Part shown: in pieces, positions 1 through 13,169 of the stretch | Layout: the number at the start of each line of letters is the position of its first letter | Position numbering within the stretch: position 1 is the first letter of the stretch | NCBI GenBank assembly: GCA_964036155.1 | Contig: OZ038423.1 | Span: 20,475,249 to 20,539,248, forward strand | Reading direction: 5' to 3' | Length of the DNA: 64,000 bases | Source of the DNA: Diploscapter coronatus | Lineage: Eukaryota > Nematoda > Chromadorea > Rhabditida > Rhabditidae | The notes under the pieces: model-generated | Told to the model about the DNA's origin: nothing | Databases searched by the model: none | Seen by the model: the letters and a program-made list of their open reading frames with translations, nothing else | Translations under genes and position numbers: made by a program

Positions 1-1534
1 AGCGGTCTTTCCTTAAACGGTGCGCATTATGATTTTCGAATTTGTCTCATTTTTTACTCATTTTCTATGCATCTGTGTTTTATGAATTTTGCCGCCAAAT
101 TTGTTCTTCAAGGCGAAGTCATTTTTCATCTTCTCAATGCAATGCACAATACTCTTTTTCTTGTTCAATCATTTTTCCTGAAGACTTTGCTAAAATCGAG
201 CGGTGTCTTTGTTCAATTTGACGTTGAATGTTCTGAATTCAGAAACATCTCCCTTCATTCAATAGAATAATTGAATTGTTGATTTGTGATAAAGAATTAA
301 TGAATACATATTCGTATGGATGATAGTCTCAGTTAATGACTGGAATGTCTTCGGCCTCTGCACCTGTGTTGCTGGCCCTTTGATTCCACCTCCCGCCGCT
401 TTATTGCGTCATTCATTCCCTCCCTCTTCGACTTGCCTTCAGGTGATAATTGTTCCTAATTCGTTGTGTCCCCTTTCCGCTCCTTTCTCGTTTGCCGTTT
501 GACCTTCTACGACCTTTCCCATTTATGGTAGCTATCAAAGTATTGTCAGGCATTATTGAATGCCTTTGATGAAGAATGTTACCGGATTGCAATCAATCAT
601 CCAAGACATGAAGTACAAGACAGATCAAATACCATATCCGCTAAATTTAGAATACGAACCAGCATATATTGGATGCATGAATAATGCGATGGTGGTATCA
701 ATGTGATTAAATTTATCAGTGAATAGATCTCGAAGAAGACGATCAGATGAGATTCACGACTTACCCTCTAATATTCTCTTCAATTTTTACATCTACTTGA
801 AATTTAAAAAAAAAATCTCTCCATGAGTGATGACTTCATAGCCTATGATTCCGTTCTACATCTCGTATATTTTTTCGGGCAAAGTGTCCTTTCAACCTAC
901 ACGGTGTATTTTCCCCCACTCACATTTTTTGGGAAGGGTCTTCTTGAGAGAGCAAGTAGGGGAAAGACACGCTGCCTTTTTCATCTGACAAAAATGTTCC
1001 CTAAATGTTAATGAAGATCTAAATTTCTGAAAAATGATAATGAAGTATCAATTGTTCGTTCTTCTGAATATTGGTCACTTTTATTCATGATCTAAAAATC
1101 ACAGATTCCTTCAAATGAGTCTCATTCTCAATTTTCTTGGCTTGTATTTGCCTTATCTGTAGATCTCCGCTCACTCCCGCACACGACCATTCATAGTCAT
1201 TTTGACCTTCCCTTTCCCTCAGCCCCTTTGCAGCTATTCCCCTCCACCCCTGTCATGTCCCAGTCCATTAACTCATTTTTTTATGCTCTTGCTCCTTTCC
1301 TATCTCCAAATCATCTCTCCTTGAATCGTTTTTCATCATCATTTGCCATTCAAAATCGAGCAAATTTAAACGGAACGAGTACTAAAAATAAGTCTCATAA
1401 AAATTCATTTATTTGGCAAAATCGAATGAGAGGAATATGCACAAAGACAGTTTTACACGTAAATCAGAACTGGAATGTTTGAGATAGAAAAAGACCTGTA
1501 AAATGACAGACAGTAAATCAAATATTGCAAAAAG
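1..1534. other. Noncoding region, no supported gene
   Basis: I found no exon series with consistent splice sites and frame. Open frames here are short and AT- or pyrimidine-rich. The right part is probably 3' flank of the bHLH gene that ends at 1535. It contains one copy of a dispersed short repeat at 901-976. Confidence 0.6.
901..976 (+). repeat. Dispersed short repeat, copy A
   Basis: About 76 bp sharing the core TTGAGAGAGCAAGT and the end ACACGCTGCC with 2351-2427 (opposite strand) and, more weakly, 57730-57793. The 2351 copy has imperfect inverted ends (GGCAGTGTCTTTTCC against GGCAGCGTGCTTTTTCC), which suggests a small non-autonomous DNA element. Confidence 0.6.
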
Positions 1535-2687
1535 TCATTGTCGAACTTGTCGCTTATGATTCTGAGTGGAAGATTTCTGGAGGATTTCACTCAGACATTC
1601 GATGTACTTCTGTGCCATTTGCAGTGTTTCGTATTTGGAGAGCTTTTTGCCGGAATCCAAATCGGGAAGGACGGTGCGCAACTGAAATATAATAAACTCG
1701 TATGAGAGATGACATGTTTGATTGCATTGAACAATGAAGTACATCTAACTTTCGAAATTCTGAGCGTATTAGCCTACAGTACGCATCAATTATCTGCTCT
1801 GCTCATTAATCCACTGTAGCACAAACATAAAATTTGGCGATGAAATAAGCGCGTTTTCGAGGCTGAAATCAGGCAGCATACGGGCAGTGGCAGGTTTGGA
1901 ACCAGCATAACGACAAGATGTTTGAAATGAGAGTGGGGATGGAGAGAGACCTTGAAGATGGAAACGGTATGAGGGGAGAGCGTGAAGGATGGAGGAGAAG
2001 AAACAAAAACACTGAGATTGGATAAGGAATACTGAATATCAAATATGCATTTATGACTGTTGGATACCTCTTCATAGGCATTGTTGAGCGTGTTCATGCG
2101 TTTCCTCTCCCGCTCATTTGCAGCACTTCTCCGCATTCGCAGAAGTTGTGGAGAAGGAGTTTTGTAGCGACGATTTCGCCGTTTCATCGGAACTTCTGTC
2201 ATATGTATTGTTGAGCCACTGTAATTTAGTTTCATCAGTTTTTTCGGTATAATTTCTATCCGCTTCAAACTCATTGATGAACTTTCGATGATTTGATCAT
2301 TGCATCCCTAATTCAATTTGTTCATCACAATATTATGATTATGAAATTTCGGCAGCGTGCTTTTTCCCCACTTGCTCTCTCAAGGAAGGCCCTTTCCAAA
2401 AGTTTGAATAGAGGAAAAGACACTGCCTGAAATTTGCAATATTTGAGCTTGAAAACACTTATAAAACAATTATTAATTTACCAATCCAAAACAGATGGAT
2501 AGAACGGCGAAGTGAGTGGAGTAATTGACCCGGTAGGTGTTGAATATCCATTGTAAATGTGATTATTGGAGGCCATTGACATAGAAGACAAAGGGAGGTA
2601 GGCTGCCGAGGCAGAAGCCGAGACACAGGCAAAGGAAGAGGCAGATGAAACTGCTGTCTGCCCTGTGTGCCAGTCCATAGACATCAT
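1535..2687 (-). CDS. lin-32: Atonal-family bHLH transcription factor, LIN-32-like
   Basis: Exons on the minus strand: 2482-2687, 2068-2281, 1535-1681 (188 aa). The basic helix-loop-helix spans about residues 119-174: basic region AANERERKRMNTLNNAYEE, loop DLDSGKKLSK, then helix 2 with ETLQMAQKYIECL, the proneural Atonal/LIN-32 signature. The intron in the bHLH falls between EE and LRTVLP. The first 68 residues are Ser/Ala/Tyr-rich and have no domain I recognise. Family knowledge: LIN-32 heterodimerises with a class I bHLH, binds E-boxes and specifies sensory neurons. The exon 1/2 acceptor at 2282 is weak (CGAAAG). It was chosen because the stronger TTTCAG at 2427 leads to an in-frame stop. 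Start is the first ATG of the open exon. It could also be another Atonal paralogue, but the loop matches LIN-32 best. Confidence 0.85.
2351..2427 (-). repeat. Dispersed short repeat, copy B
   Basis: A 77 bp copy of the 901-976 repeat in the first intron of the lin-32-like gene, with imperfect terminal inverted repeats GGCAGTGTC.../...GACACTGCC type. Its presence explains a decoy TTTCAG acceptor next to the true intron donor. Confidence 0.6.
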
Positions 2688-3779
2688 TTCACTTCAAATG
2701 CCCTCTTCTATTCCCAAACAAGGACTGACTGACTGACTGAGATTGACTCCTCCCACTTTCTTGTCCAGTGCCTTATACGGTATGCATGCCAAGGAGAGAG
2801 AATGTCAATGCAGCCAACACCCATTAGACATAATTACCGTTGCTCATCTAACCTGTCCAATGTGTGAATGGAGTAAAATAAATTGAATAAATTATTCAAT
2901 CTGACTTGGTGCGTCAAGTTTCCAAACAATCTTTTGAAAGTTACGCAATAATTTGGAATAATTATGTTGATGATCTTCACAAGAATATGAAATGTTGAAT
3001 CATTTTTAGCAGGATAATTACTAAATTTAATAGTTATAGGTTCCTAATTTCTAATGGAATAAATCCCTAAAATGCACTCATGTGTGCAGAATACAATAGG
3101 AAGTTTAGCTCTATCAGATTGTCTTTCAAGTTTCGCTTCGACGATTCTTACACATTTTAGGTCTGCGCGTAGGTATTGTTAGGTTATGTTTATATCTGAT
3201 GAAAAGTAATAATTTACTGTGAACATTCCTAATCTGATTATACCAACACATCGACACTTAGCATGTGTTTTTGATCATATCTACCTGCCAAAAGCAAGGG
3301 TCAATCTTCTCTCTCCTTCTCATAACTGCATGTCACATCTCTTCATTTCATCCATTGCAATGCAGCATTGTCTTCCTCTGTCTGTCTCCAATTCTGCAGT
3401 CGCAATTCCCTCCTTTCTCATTTCTCCATTCTAATTAACCCCTTTCCATCCTCCTTCTAATTATTCTCTCCCTAACTTTCCTCCCGATTGCCTGCAGCAG
3501 CTCACAGATGTGTCGATTCCTTTGCTAACTTTTGCCCTAAATGCTCCTTTTATCCTGCCGCTCTCATCGCTTTTCTTGAAGGACGATTCGCTAACCATGT
3601 TTGATACTTTGCTTGTTAGTAGAACGGAGAATAACGCTACAGTAATCTATAACTTCTACAGAATATATTAATTTAAAAATTTATCCTTGAAAAATTACAA
3701 TTGTACAAATTCCGTAAAATTTTCATATATACAACTGAATAAATTATAAGTGATGTTTTCTTCCAATTATCCGTTTCAA
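2688..3779. other. Intergenic region
   Basis: Probable upstream control region of the lin-32-like gene and 3' flank of the Rab geranylgeranyltransferase gene. It contains a short GACT tandem repeat at 2723-2740 and pyrimidine-rich tracts around 3300-3500. I see no exon series. Confidence 0.5.
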
Positions 3780-6092
3780 TTAACACAGCGACTTATCACC
3801 CAGGCACTTCTTCGTCATGCAGAAAACAGCGTCGACAGACGAGAGTTCGGGGTGGTTGAACAGAGACAGGGCAGCGATGCCGAACACTGTGTGGAAGGGG
3901 TCCGACACATCCTCGGGACGATCCGCAAAGCCACCTGTTTCCGAGTCCTGACACGCGTAGATGAAACGCTTCATCTTCTCCTTAAAGAACTACTTGCTAT
4001 TTGAATATAAATGGCGATTCATTTGATAATATAGGCACACCCTTTCCACTAAACCTTATTATTTTCGAGAAAATCGATTTGGAAAGAAAATACTTGAGAA
4101 ATGTTCAACATCTTTATCACGAAATACTACACCTAACTCGATGATTCGGTTTTCTACCGCAACAAGTGATTTGAATAAATAAATGCACCTCGTCAATCCA
4201 GTGGAGTCGTTTCAGCATGGCGAGAGAAGACAGCACCCACCACGAATAACACACATCGGGCAGCTTCTCTGGTCGGCCTAAAGTTATCGAAATTTAGGAG
4301 CAAATATTGATAGATTTGAATGGGCTTTGTCAAACTTGTATGTTTTGTGAAAATTATCAAAATTGAACAAATTTCAAACTATCGTAACTTCAAAAATAAG
4401 CGGAGTTCTGAAAACTTTCCAAATATCTGGAAAGAATCTCCTGATTAATAATTTCTCTAGACATGACAGCATATGGGTAAATATTATTTAGATAGCTGTA
4501 TTTCCAAAACTCGTAATGACTAACTCTTGATTATACATCGTTTCACCACCAATTTTCTTAAAACGACAAAACAACAAAAAACTAACCGTTGAGCCCTCCG
4601 CTAGTGCACTGTCTCTGTGCCAACCAAGCAGCAGTTTTGTTCCTGTCGATGCTTTCCAATCTGTCCAGAATGCACAGACTTCCCACACAGCAATATACCT
4701 TCAGAGAATTTCCTTCCTTTCATTTTCTAGTTAAAATCTTCTCTATCTAACCTGTCCCGAATGGCTCTCTGAGCCCGGTCTCGTTCCGAACCCCCCATCG
4801 CTGTTGTAGCACTTGAGCACGAACTCCACAGCCTTCTGCGCGTCGATTTCGTTCAATCTGCCCAGCAAATAGAGCGTCGCCAGGGCGACGAACGTGAAGC
4901 GCGTGTCGATCTGAATGAAGATAAATCGTTGCTGAATGTAAATGTCTATGAGCTACATCGTTAGTTATAACTAGCGATAACGAGAAATTTCATGTTCATT
5001 GCATTAACGCAAGATAAAATTGAGAGAAGCGTTTCGATAAACAAAAATTTTAAAGAAAAGGAGGAAAGGCATCTACGTGCAGGTCTATTTCTGCACCAAG
5101 AAATCTAAAACTGTAAATTTTTCAATCAGAATAAGCTAATCGCCATAAAACAATGAGCACCTCGTTGGAAGAATCCCCAGTGAAGCTTCCATCGGGTTTC
5201 TGCAGATTCTTGACGAACTGGACAATGCCCTCGGCATCGATGCACTCTAGTCGATCCAGGATTATTGCGATCTGAAAGAGTCAAGCAATAAGCGTCAAAT
5301 ATTGTGTCATCCAATAAGTATTTGCGAGTTCAAATTAGCATACGTGTTTTCCTCACATTATTCCTGGTCAGAAATAGTGATAATTTAAAATAATAATAAT
5401 AGAATAAGCAGTTCAAATACCTTGTTGGATGACCACCAATGCTTGTCAAAATTTCAACCTGTACAGCACAGAGCGTGTGCAGCAGATGACTGTCGTGCTG
5501 CTCTGCAGGCCCATATCCTCCATCCTCTCGCCTGCACTCTTTCACGTACTTCATTATCTCGTCTCGATTCATTCGGTCCAGCTAAAAACAATAAAATAGG
5601 AAAGAAAACTCATTTCTTCACCTCCTGCATAATGTCCATCGCACTCAAACACCAATAGATTCCACTCAACCGAAGCGATTCTGACATCGCATATTCCTGG
5701 AAATACATTCTTTTTGCTTCAAGGCAACACAGGCGGGTTTTCTTTGTAGAAAAAGAGCACCTCGTAGTTGTGGTTCAGTTTATAGAAGGATCACTCTAAA
5801 ACTGAGTGAGAGCTACAATGAGACGGAGGCAGGCGAGGGATAATTATAGCGAGTCAGAAAAAAACATTGCTAACCAAGAAAATACTTCACTTGGTGATGT
5901 ATTTTCATGTTGATTGAAGGAAATATTCCCCCAGAAGAATCAAATAGTTTGACAAACGCTTACGTAAGAATCCCTGTCCTTCTCGTACTTGCAGATGAAA
6001 TCAGCGTGGAGTTTCCTGAGGAAGGCAGTCGGGGAGCTCTCCAGCAGATTGACGTCTTTCCGGGCAAAGTCCATAAATCCGGCAAACGACAT
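3780..6092 (-). CDS. RABGGTB: Rab geranylgeranyltransferase (GGTase-II) beta subunit
   Basis: Eight minus-strand exons: 5964-6092, 5622-5696, 5459-5581, 5161-5271, 4752-4910, 4587-4698, 4189-4277, 3780-3980 (332 aa; the human protein is 331). Prenyltransferase beta (PFTB) repeats are clear: [39 protein letters not shown]. Predicted Zn2+ ligands are Asp244, Cys246 and His296 (DPFHT). It works with RabGGTA and Rab escort protein to attach geranylgeranyl groups to C-terminal cysteines of Rab GTPases in the cytosol. The exon 3/4 junction AVQ|IAIIL follows the family alignment; reading through the donor would add residues not present in homologues. The start MSFAGF is the first in-frame ATG, with no sign of more exons. 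Confidence 0.93.
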
Positions 6093-7064
6093 TGCGACTC
6101 GAGATTAAGAAGTCGCCCGAGATCCAGATCCAATCAGCAGAACAAGTTCGAGGCCCTGAAAATAAACAAATTTCGAAATTGTCGTTACGAAATAAAAGAG
6201 CAACTCGCTCAATTTTAGGAGAAAAGCGCTCGTAAATCTACTCCATCGCTAACCGTTCGAAATGGCTCATTTTTCTCCGAACTCTTTCGCCTCTCTCGGT
6301 CGCGTGTTTCTCTCGCTGAGTGCATCTCCAAGCAGTTTCGCGAATTTCTCCTCGCCGAAACCATTATGTTAGCCGCATAATGCTGTGTCAGCGATAGGGT
6401 GTGGCTTGATAATGGTGATAATTTTAATGGAAGGCTCAGAAAATAAAAATTCAGCAAAATCCGAGGAAAAAAGTCATGAAATTCGAGAGAAAAATCATCA
6501 AAAATCCGAAGAGAGAACTGAATAGAGATGCACTGCGTTTACTCCGTTCTCATTAGAAATTGTGCGTCGTTGGGCCTAAAAATATTGCAGTTTTGCTATA
6601 ATTTTCTGCTCGAATTAGCACTTGATTATCCTCGGATAATTAGGCGAGTTAATTAGAGGCACGTTTGAGCGATGCTAGTAATTATTTTCCTAAAATTTCA
6701 TCGATTAAGCCCGTCTTCAGCCTTGAAAAATTGCTTGTTCGATTTATTTCCATTTTCGACCATTGATTTTCTTAATTATCAGTTAATTACTTTTTAATTA
6801 TCATGCCAGGTAACTAGGACACTTGCTCAGCACAGTTTAATGACAATTCTTGCCTAATATTGATTTCTGTCGATCGGTCAAAAGCCACTTTCATTCTCCA
6901 TTGATTCTCTTCCAAGCCCCCAACTTGGCTATTTTTTTCTAACTATCTCCGTTAATTGGCCTAATTACTAAACTACTGACCACTTTTGAACTATACTATT
7001 CGTCGTTTTCCGTTTTCACTGGTCTTTTTTTATTTATTTAAAAAGAAGGTTCTTTTAGGGTAGA
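6093..7064. promoter_or_regulatory. Divergent intergenic region, RABGGTB (-) / RPL5 (+)
   Basis: A 972 bp head-to-head interval. It holds a repeat shared with the MARCH gene upstream region (6211-6366) and, at about 6635-6655, the motif GATAATTAGGCGAGTTAATTA, which also occurs in variant form twice upstream of RPL11 (about 11010 and 11162). A pyrimidine-rich stretch lies just before the RPL5 start, as is usual for ribosomal protein genes. No individual factor site can be named with confidence. Confidence 0.5.
6211..6366 (+). repeat. 145-155 bp repeat shared with 54772-54919, copy A
   Basis: Runs from ATTTTAGGAG to GAAACCAT and matches 54772-54919 over almost its full length, including the stretch CATCGCTAACCGTTCGAAAT. 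This copy lies 120 bp upstream of the RABGGTB start, in antisense orientation relative to that gene. Confidence 0.75.
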
Positions 7065-8834
7065 ATGGTTCTGGTGAAAGTGGTCAAGAACAAAGCGTAC
7101 TTCAAGCGCTACCAGGTGAAGCTAAAGAGGAGACGTCAGGGTAAGACGGACTACTATGCTCGCAAGAGACTGACCGTCCAGGACAAGAACAAGTATAACA
7201 CCCCCAAGTACCGACTCATCGTCAGATTCACCAACAAGGACATCATTGCCCAGGTACGTAAACGGAAAAATACTTGGCGGAATTTTTAAATCAGTTGGAG
7301 CTCATAAAATCTCTAATAGGGGACCCTCCATAATTGAAAACAAGGGGGGGGATCGGGGCTGGACGAAATTTTGAGCGCGAGAGCATCTCTCTTTCTCTGC
7401 TCAACACGTGATCTCTACTCTTTCTCGCTCGTCTGTTTCGTTTCGTCTTCGCTACGAAACGAAATTTAGAGAAAGAGCAGAGATCGCACACTGAGCAGCG
7501 AAAGAGAGATGCTCTCTCGCATCCTAAATTTCGTCCCGCCCTAAAGGGGATGTTGTAAAATAAAGCTTGGGAGCTTCTGTTAGAAGTTTTACCTATTCTA
7601 ATTTTCTCAAGACGCGTAAAAAAGGATAAAAACTAACATTTTGCAGATTGCCTACTCGAAGATCGAGGGTGATATGGTCGTGACTTCTGCCTATGCTCAC
7701 GAGCTGCCTCGTTACGGCATCAAGGTTATTCAGATTTCCTTGAGCGCATACAAATTGCCTTATTCAGGTTGGTCTGACCAACTACGCTGCCGCGTACGCC
7801 ACTGGTCTGCTGCTGGCCCGTCGCCATCTCAAGAAGCTCAACCTCGACTCCACGTTCAAGGGACAGGAGGAGGTCTGCTTCTTTTCACTCGTCCGTCAAA
7901 TATCTCGACTCTAGGTGAACGGCGAGTACTACACTGTGGAGTCGGAGGGCGATCGCTCGCCCTTCAAGGCCGTCCTGGATGTGGGTCTCGTGCGCACCAC
8001 CACGGGTGCCAAGGTGTTCGCCGTCATGAAGGGTGCTGCTGATGGTGGCATCGAGGTGCCTCACAGGTATGCATCACAAGAAAATAATGTATTCTACTTT
8101 GCTCAAAATTATGAGAGGAGACTGATTTCTTCAAATACTTCAAAATCTAATTTTTTTGAAACTCTTGATAAAAAAACAAGATTTTGTATTCTTCATAAAC
8201 GATCTGCATTTATGTCAAAAGTATTCAATTTGCTAATTTTGTGATTTTGAGTGAGAACCGCTTCTTCGGCTACGACAGCGAGTCCAAGGAGTACAAGGCC
8301 GAGGCGCACAGGGAGAGAATCTTCGGCAAGCACGTGACCGACTACATGAAGGCTCTGCAGGAGGAGGACGAGGATGCCTACAAGAGACAGTTCAGCAAGT
8401 TCGTCAACGCTGGAATCGGGGCTGATGGACTCGAGGGTGTACGTCGTCTATGACTTGAACATTGAACATATAGACTACATTGATATTGCAGATGTACAAG
8501 AACGCGCACGCCGCCATCCGCGCCAACCCAGATGCTCAGCCCAAGAAACCCAAGAAGGCCGGCAAGCCCAAGAGGTACAAATTTAATTTTTAAAGCAAAT
8601 TGAAACATCCAAAACTTCTTTAAAAATATTCCTGTTTCTCGAAAATTTCCAAGAATATCCCAAAGTTATTGATTGCCGAGAAATGAAAAATTAAATTATA
8701 AAATCCGAAATTCAATTTGATTCCGATGTTTCAGGCACAACGCCAAGCGTCTGACGTACGACGAGAGGAAGAAGCGTGTTGTGGACAAGAAGGCCCTCCT
8801 CCTGCAGCTCAAAGAGCAGCAGGAAGCTCAGTAA
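7065..8834 (+). CDS. RPL5: 60S ribosomal protein L5 (uL18)
   Basis: Seven exons: 7065-7253, 7647-7724, 7768-7872, 7915-8066, 8252-8438, 8492-8574, 8735-8834 (297 aa, the same length as human RPL5). Recognised by [63 protein letters not shown] and [12 protein letters not shown], with the Lys-rich C-terminal tail. It binds 5S rRNA and together with RPL11, also encoded in this window, forms the 5S RNP of the large subunit. Introns are as short as 42-43 bp. Intron 1 (7254-7646) carries a long inverted-repeat element. A poly(A) signal AATAAA follows at 8866. Confidence 0.97.
7351..7543. mobile_element. Inverted-repeat (MITE-like) element in RPL5 intron 1
   Basis: Two arms of about 90 bp are near-complementary: left begins GGGCTGGACGAAATTTTGAG and right ends CTAAATTTCGTCCCGCCCTA. 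Both share GAGAGCATCTCTCTTTC and the rest of the arm down to a small loop near 7440. No coding capacity. Confidence 0.75.
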
Positions 8835-8865
8835 ACCTCTATCCCCCCAACTATTGTTTTGTTAA

Positions 8866-8871
8866 AATAAA
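8866..8871 (+). other. RPL5 poly(A) signal
   Basis: AATAAA 32 bp after the RPL5 stop codon. Confidence 0.7.
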
Positions 8872-9036
8872 TTTGTTTGTTGTCTAACTCTGAATTTTTC
8901 CCTTCTTTATCTCATAAAGTTATTTCCAGTTGAGCCGATTTGACTGAAATGAAATTGCAAACAAAAATTTTATACCCATTGTGGTCATGTTGAACAGAAC
9001 CCTAGCATTATGGCACAGTAGAATAGATATGATCAA

Positions 9037-9090
9037 AATGAGATGGAATGTTATCACGTTTCCTATTTTTAAATTCCATTCCATCTCATT
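9037..9090. repeat. Hairpin between convergent genes
   Basis: AAATGAGATGGAATG and CATTCCATCTCATT form a 14-15 bp stem in the 370 bp gap between the 3' ends of RPL5 (+) and HMG-CoA lyase (-). It could act in 3' end formation or be a fossil element. Confidence 0.45.
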
Positions 9091-9207
9091 CGTGAAGATA
9101 ATACAGTACTAACATACTAATAAAAAAAATCGATCGATTTACTACAAAAAAAAACTCCGTTCCTGAATGCGTTGGTTGAAGCTCTGCTTATGAGATTCGA
9201 TCAGTTC

Positions 9208-10792
9208 CTATTTCCTCTTAGCCAGCATTGCGAGTGCCACTCGGGAAGCATTCGACCTGCCCATCTGCTCGCAAATCCACGCTGATGTGTCGATCAATTC
9301 ATTCAGTGAAATGCCCTGAAATATATTGATCAGGCAGATAAATTGTTGAGCAGTAACTGATAGCAGGAAGAGCAGACTCGGAAAACTTCAAACCGCATAA
9401 AACAAGATGGCGTATCTTATCGATAGAGAAACATAGCATGTCTTCTTTCCGTTTCTCGGTAAGAAATACGATCTCTTTTCACGCGGTTAACAGTTCGAAA
9501 TTCTCCAAGTCTGAGGGAGAGGCAAAGTTTTATATCTTATTTTCTCTATAATTTGTCTTAGAAAGAGACTGAGAAAGATATGTTCAACCTTATTTCTAAA
9601 TAAACAAATTTCATGAATTAAAATTGTACTGTATCGAATTTGAGTCCTTGCAGCATGTAGACGAGATCCTCTGTGGCTAGATTTCCAGTGGCTCCTTTCG
9701 CATAAGGACATCCGCCTAGTCCTGCGATCGAACTGTCTGCCGTTGTTATGCCTCTCTGGAAATATTCAAGTTTTTACTTTAAAAAATGCAGAACAACCTC
9801 GATAGCAACGAGGACATTGGCGAGTGCCTGTCCGTAAGTGTCGTGGAAATGCACGGCCAGTTTATCTGCAGAAACCGAAGCGAGCACAGTGTCCAGCATT
9901 TTTCTAACTGTGCCTGCATTGCCCACTCCAATCGTGTCGCCGAGAGAAACTAAAATATATTCGCGTCATTTTGAGAAAAAATAGTTTCGTAAGTTATATG
10001 GTTCAGTTCAAATAGTGATAAAAAAAACTAACTTTCATAGCATCCAGCAGCGAGCAGTCGCTCCGAGACTTTTGCAACTCGATTTGGATCGATCGGACCC
10101 TCATACGGACATCCTATTACGCATGAAACATACCTGAAGAGGGTAATTTATCGTAGTTTGTTGAGCAAACCAACCCTCGAACTCGAATATTCTTTTGTTT
10201 GGCAGCTTCGGTGACCTGCTCCAGACTCTTCAAACTCGTCTCCACATCAGCATTCACGTTCTTTCTGAAATAAAACCCGAATTTCGAGAAAACGCAGCTT
10301 CTTACTTTGAAAACGAGTCAGAAGCAGCTCCAAATACGGCGATTTCTCGAACATTTCCTTGGTCAACCTGAATTTATTACTTTTCCAAATATTTAGCAAG
10401 AACATACGATATTCTTGAACCCGGCCATATTGGGGCAGAGAACAGGGTAGGAAACGCCAGGTTTCTGCTGCAGCTGGGACATGATTTCCTTGTGGTCGGC
10501 CATTTGCGGAACCCACTTCGGGGACACGAAACTCGTCGCTTCGATTGTCTGTAAGTTTCGGATTTAAGCTGTTTTCTTTTAGATTTTTCACCTTCAATCC
10601 AGATTTCTCCAATCGTTCAATAAGCTCTATTTTGACTGCAGTCGGCACGAACTGCTGAAAACTTTAAAACTTTTTCGAAGAAGTGAATTTTCCAACCTTT
10701 TCATTCTGCAACCCGTCCCTAGCTCCGACCTCCACCACTCGGAATCTGCTGCCTCGGGCTGTTGACAGGCGACGCAGACTCGAAACGATCAT
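9208..10792 (-). CDS. HMGCL: Hydroxymethylglutaryl-CoA lyase, mitochondrial
   Basis: Nine minus-strand exons: 10697-10792, 10592-10654, 10408-10548, 10306-10367, 10175-10264, 10033-10133, 9798-9949, 9630-9755, 9208-9315 (312 aa). The TIM-barrel motifs are all present: [71 protein letters not shown], and the catalytic loop [14 protein letters not shown] with Cys251. It cleaves HMG-CoA to acetyl-CoA and acetoacetate in leucine breakdown and ketogenesis. The N-terminus [15 protein letters not shown] is short, basic and Ser/Arg-rich, fitting a mitochondrial presequence. The C-terminus ends AKRK, without the peroxisomal CKL of mammals. The ATG lies immediately after TTTTCAG, so this is a likely trans-splice acceptor. 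Confidence 0.95.
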
Positions 10793-12740
<1,948 letters not shown>

Positions 12741-13169
12741 GTCTAATCCTCACCCACTTCGTCTTTTTGTTTTGTTTTGATTATTTTTTCCTCAAATAAA
12801 ATGTTGTTATTCCAGAAGAAAAGCTATAAAAGACGATTTTATTCAATCATTTTTCGTATCACAACGATTCTGCATATATCAATTAAATAGAATTTCGGAA
12901 TGTCTAATTGTCGAGTTGAATAGATTATCTGCTAGAACTAGTTTGCTAGATACGAAACTAAAAAAGGAGAAGTTGAGGATAAAGAAGGGAGGCCTTGCGA
13001 ATTCGCACATCACTTGAATTGTCATTTCGCACTCAACGGTAAAATATTTCATAAAATTGGTAAAACTTTTCTATTTTCATGACTGATTCGAAAAAGCGGA
13101 TTTTTAGTACCAATCATTTAAGAATATCCTTAATCTTTCTCGATTCAGCGTTTATGAGTAGGAGATTTT
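12741..13169. other. Convergent intergenic gap
   Basis: 3' flanks of RPL11 (+) and V-ATPase subunit H (-). AATAAA at 12795-12800. No other feature seen. Confidence 0.5.
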
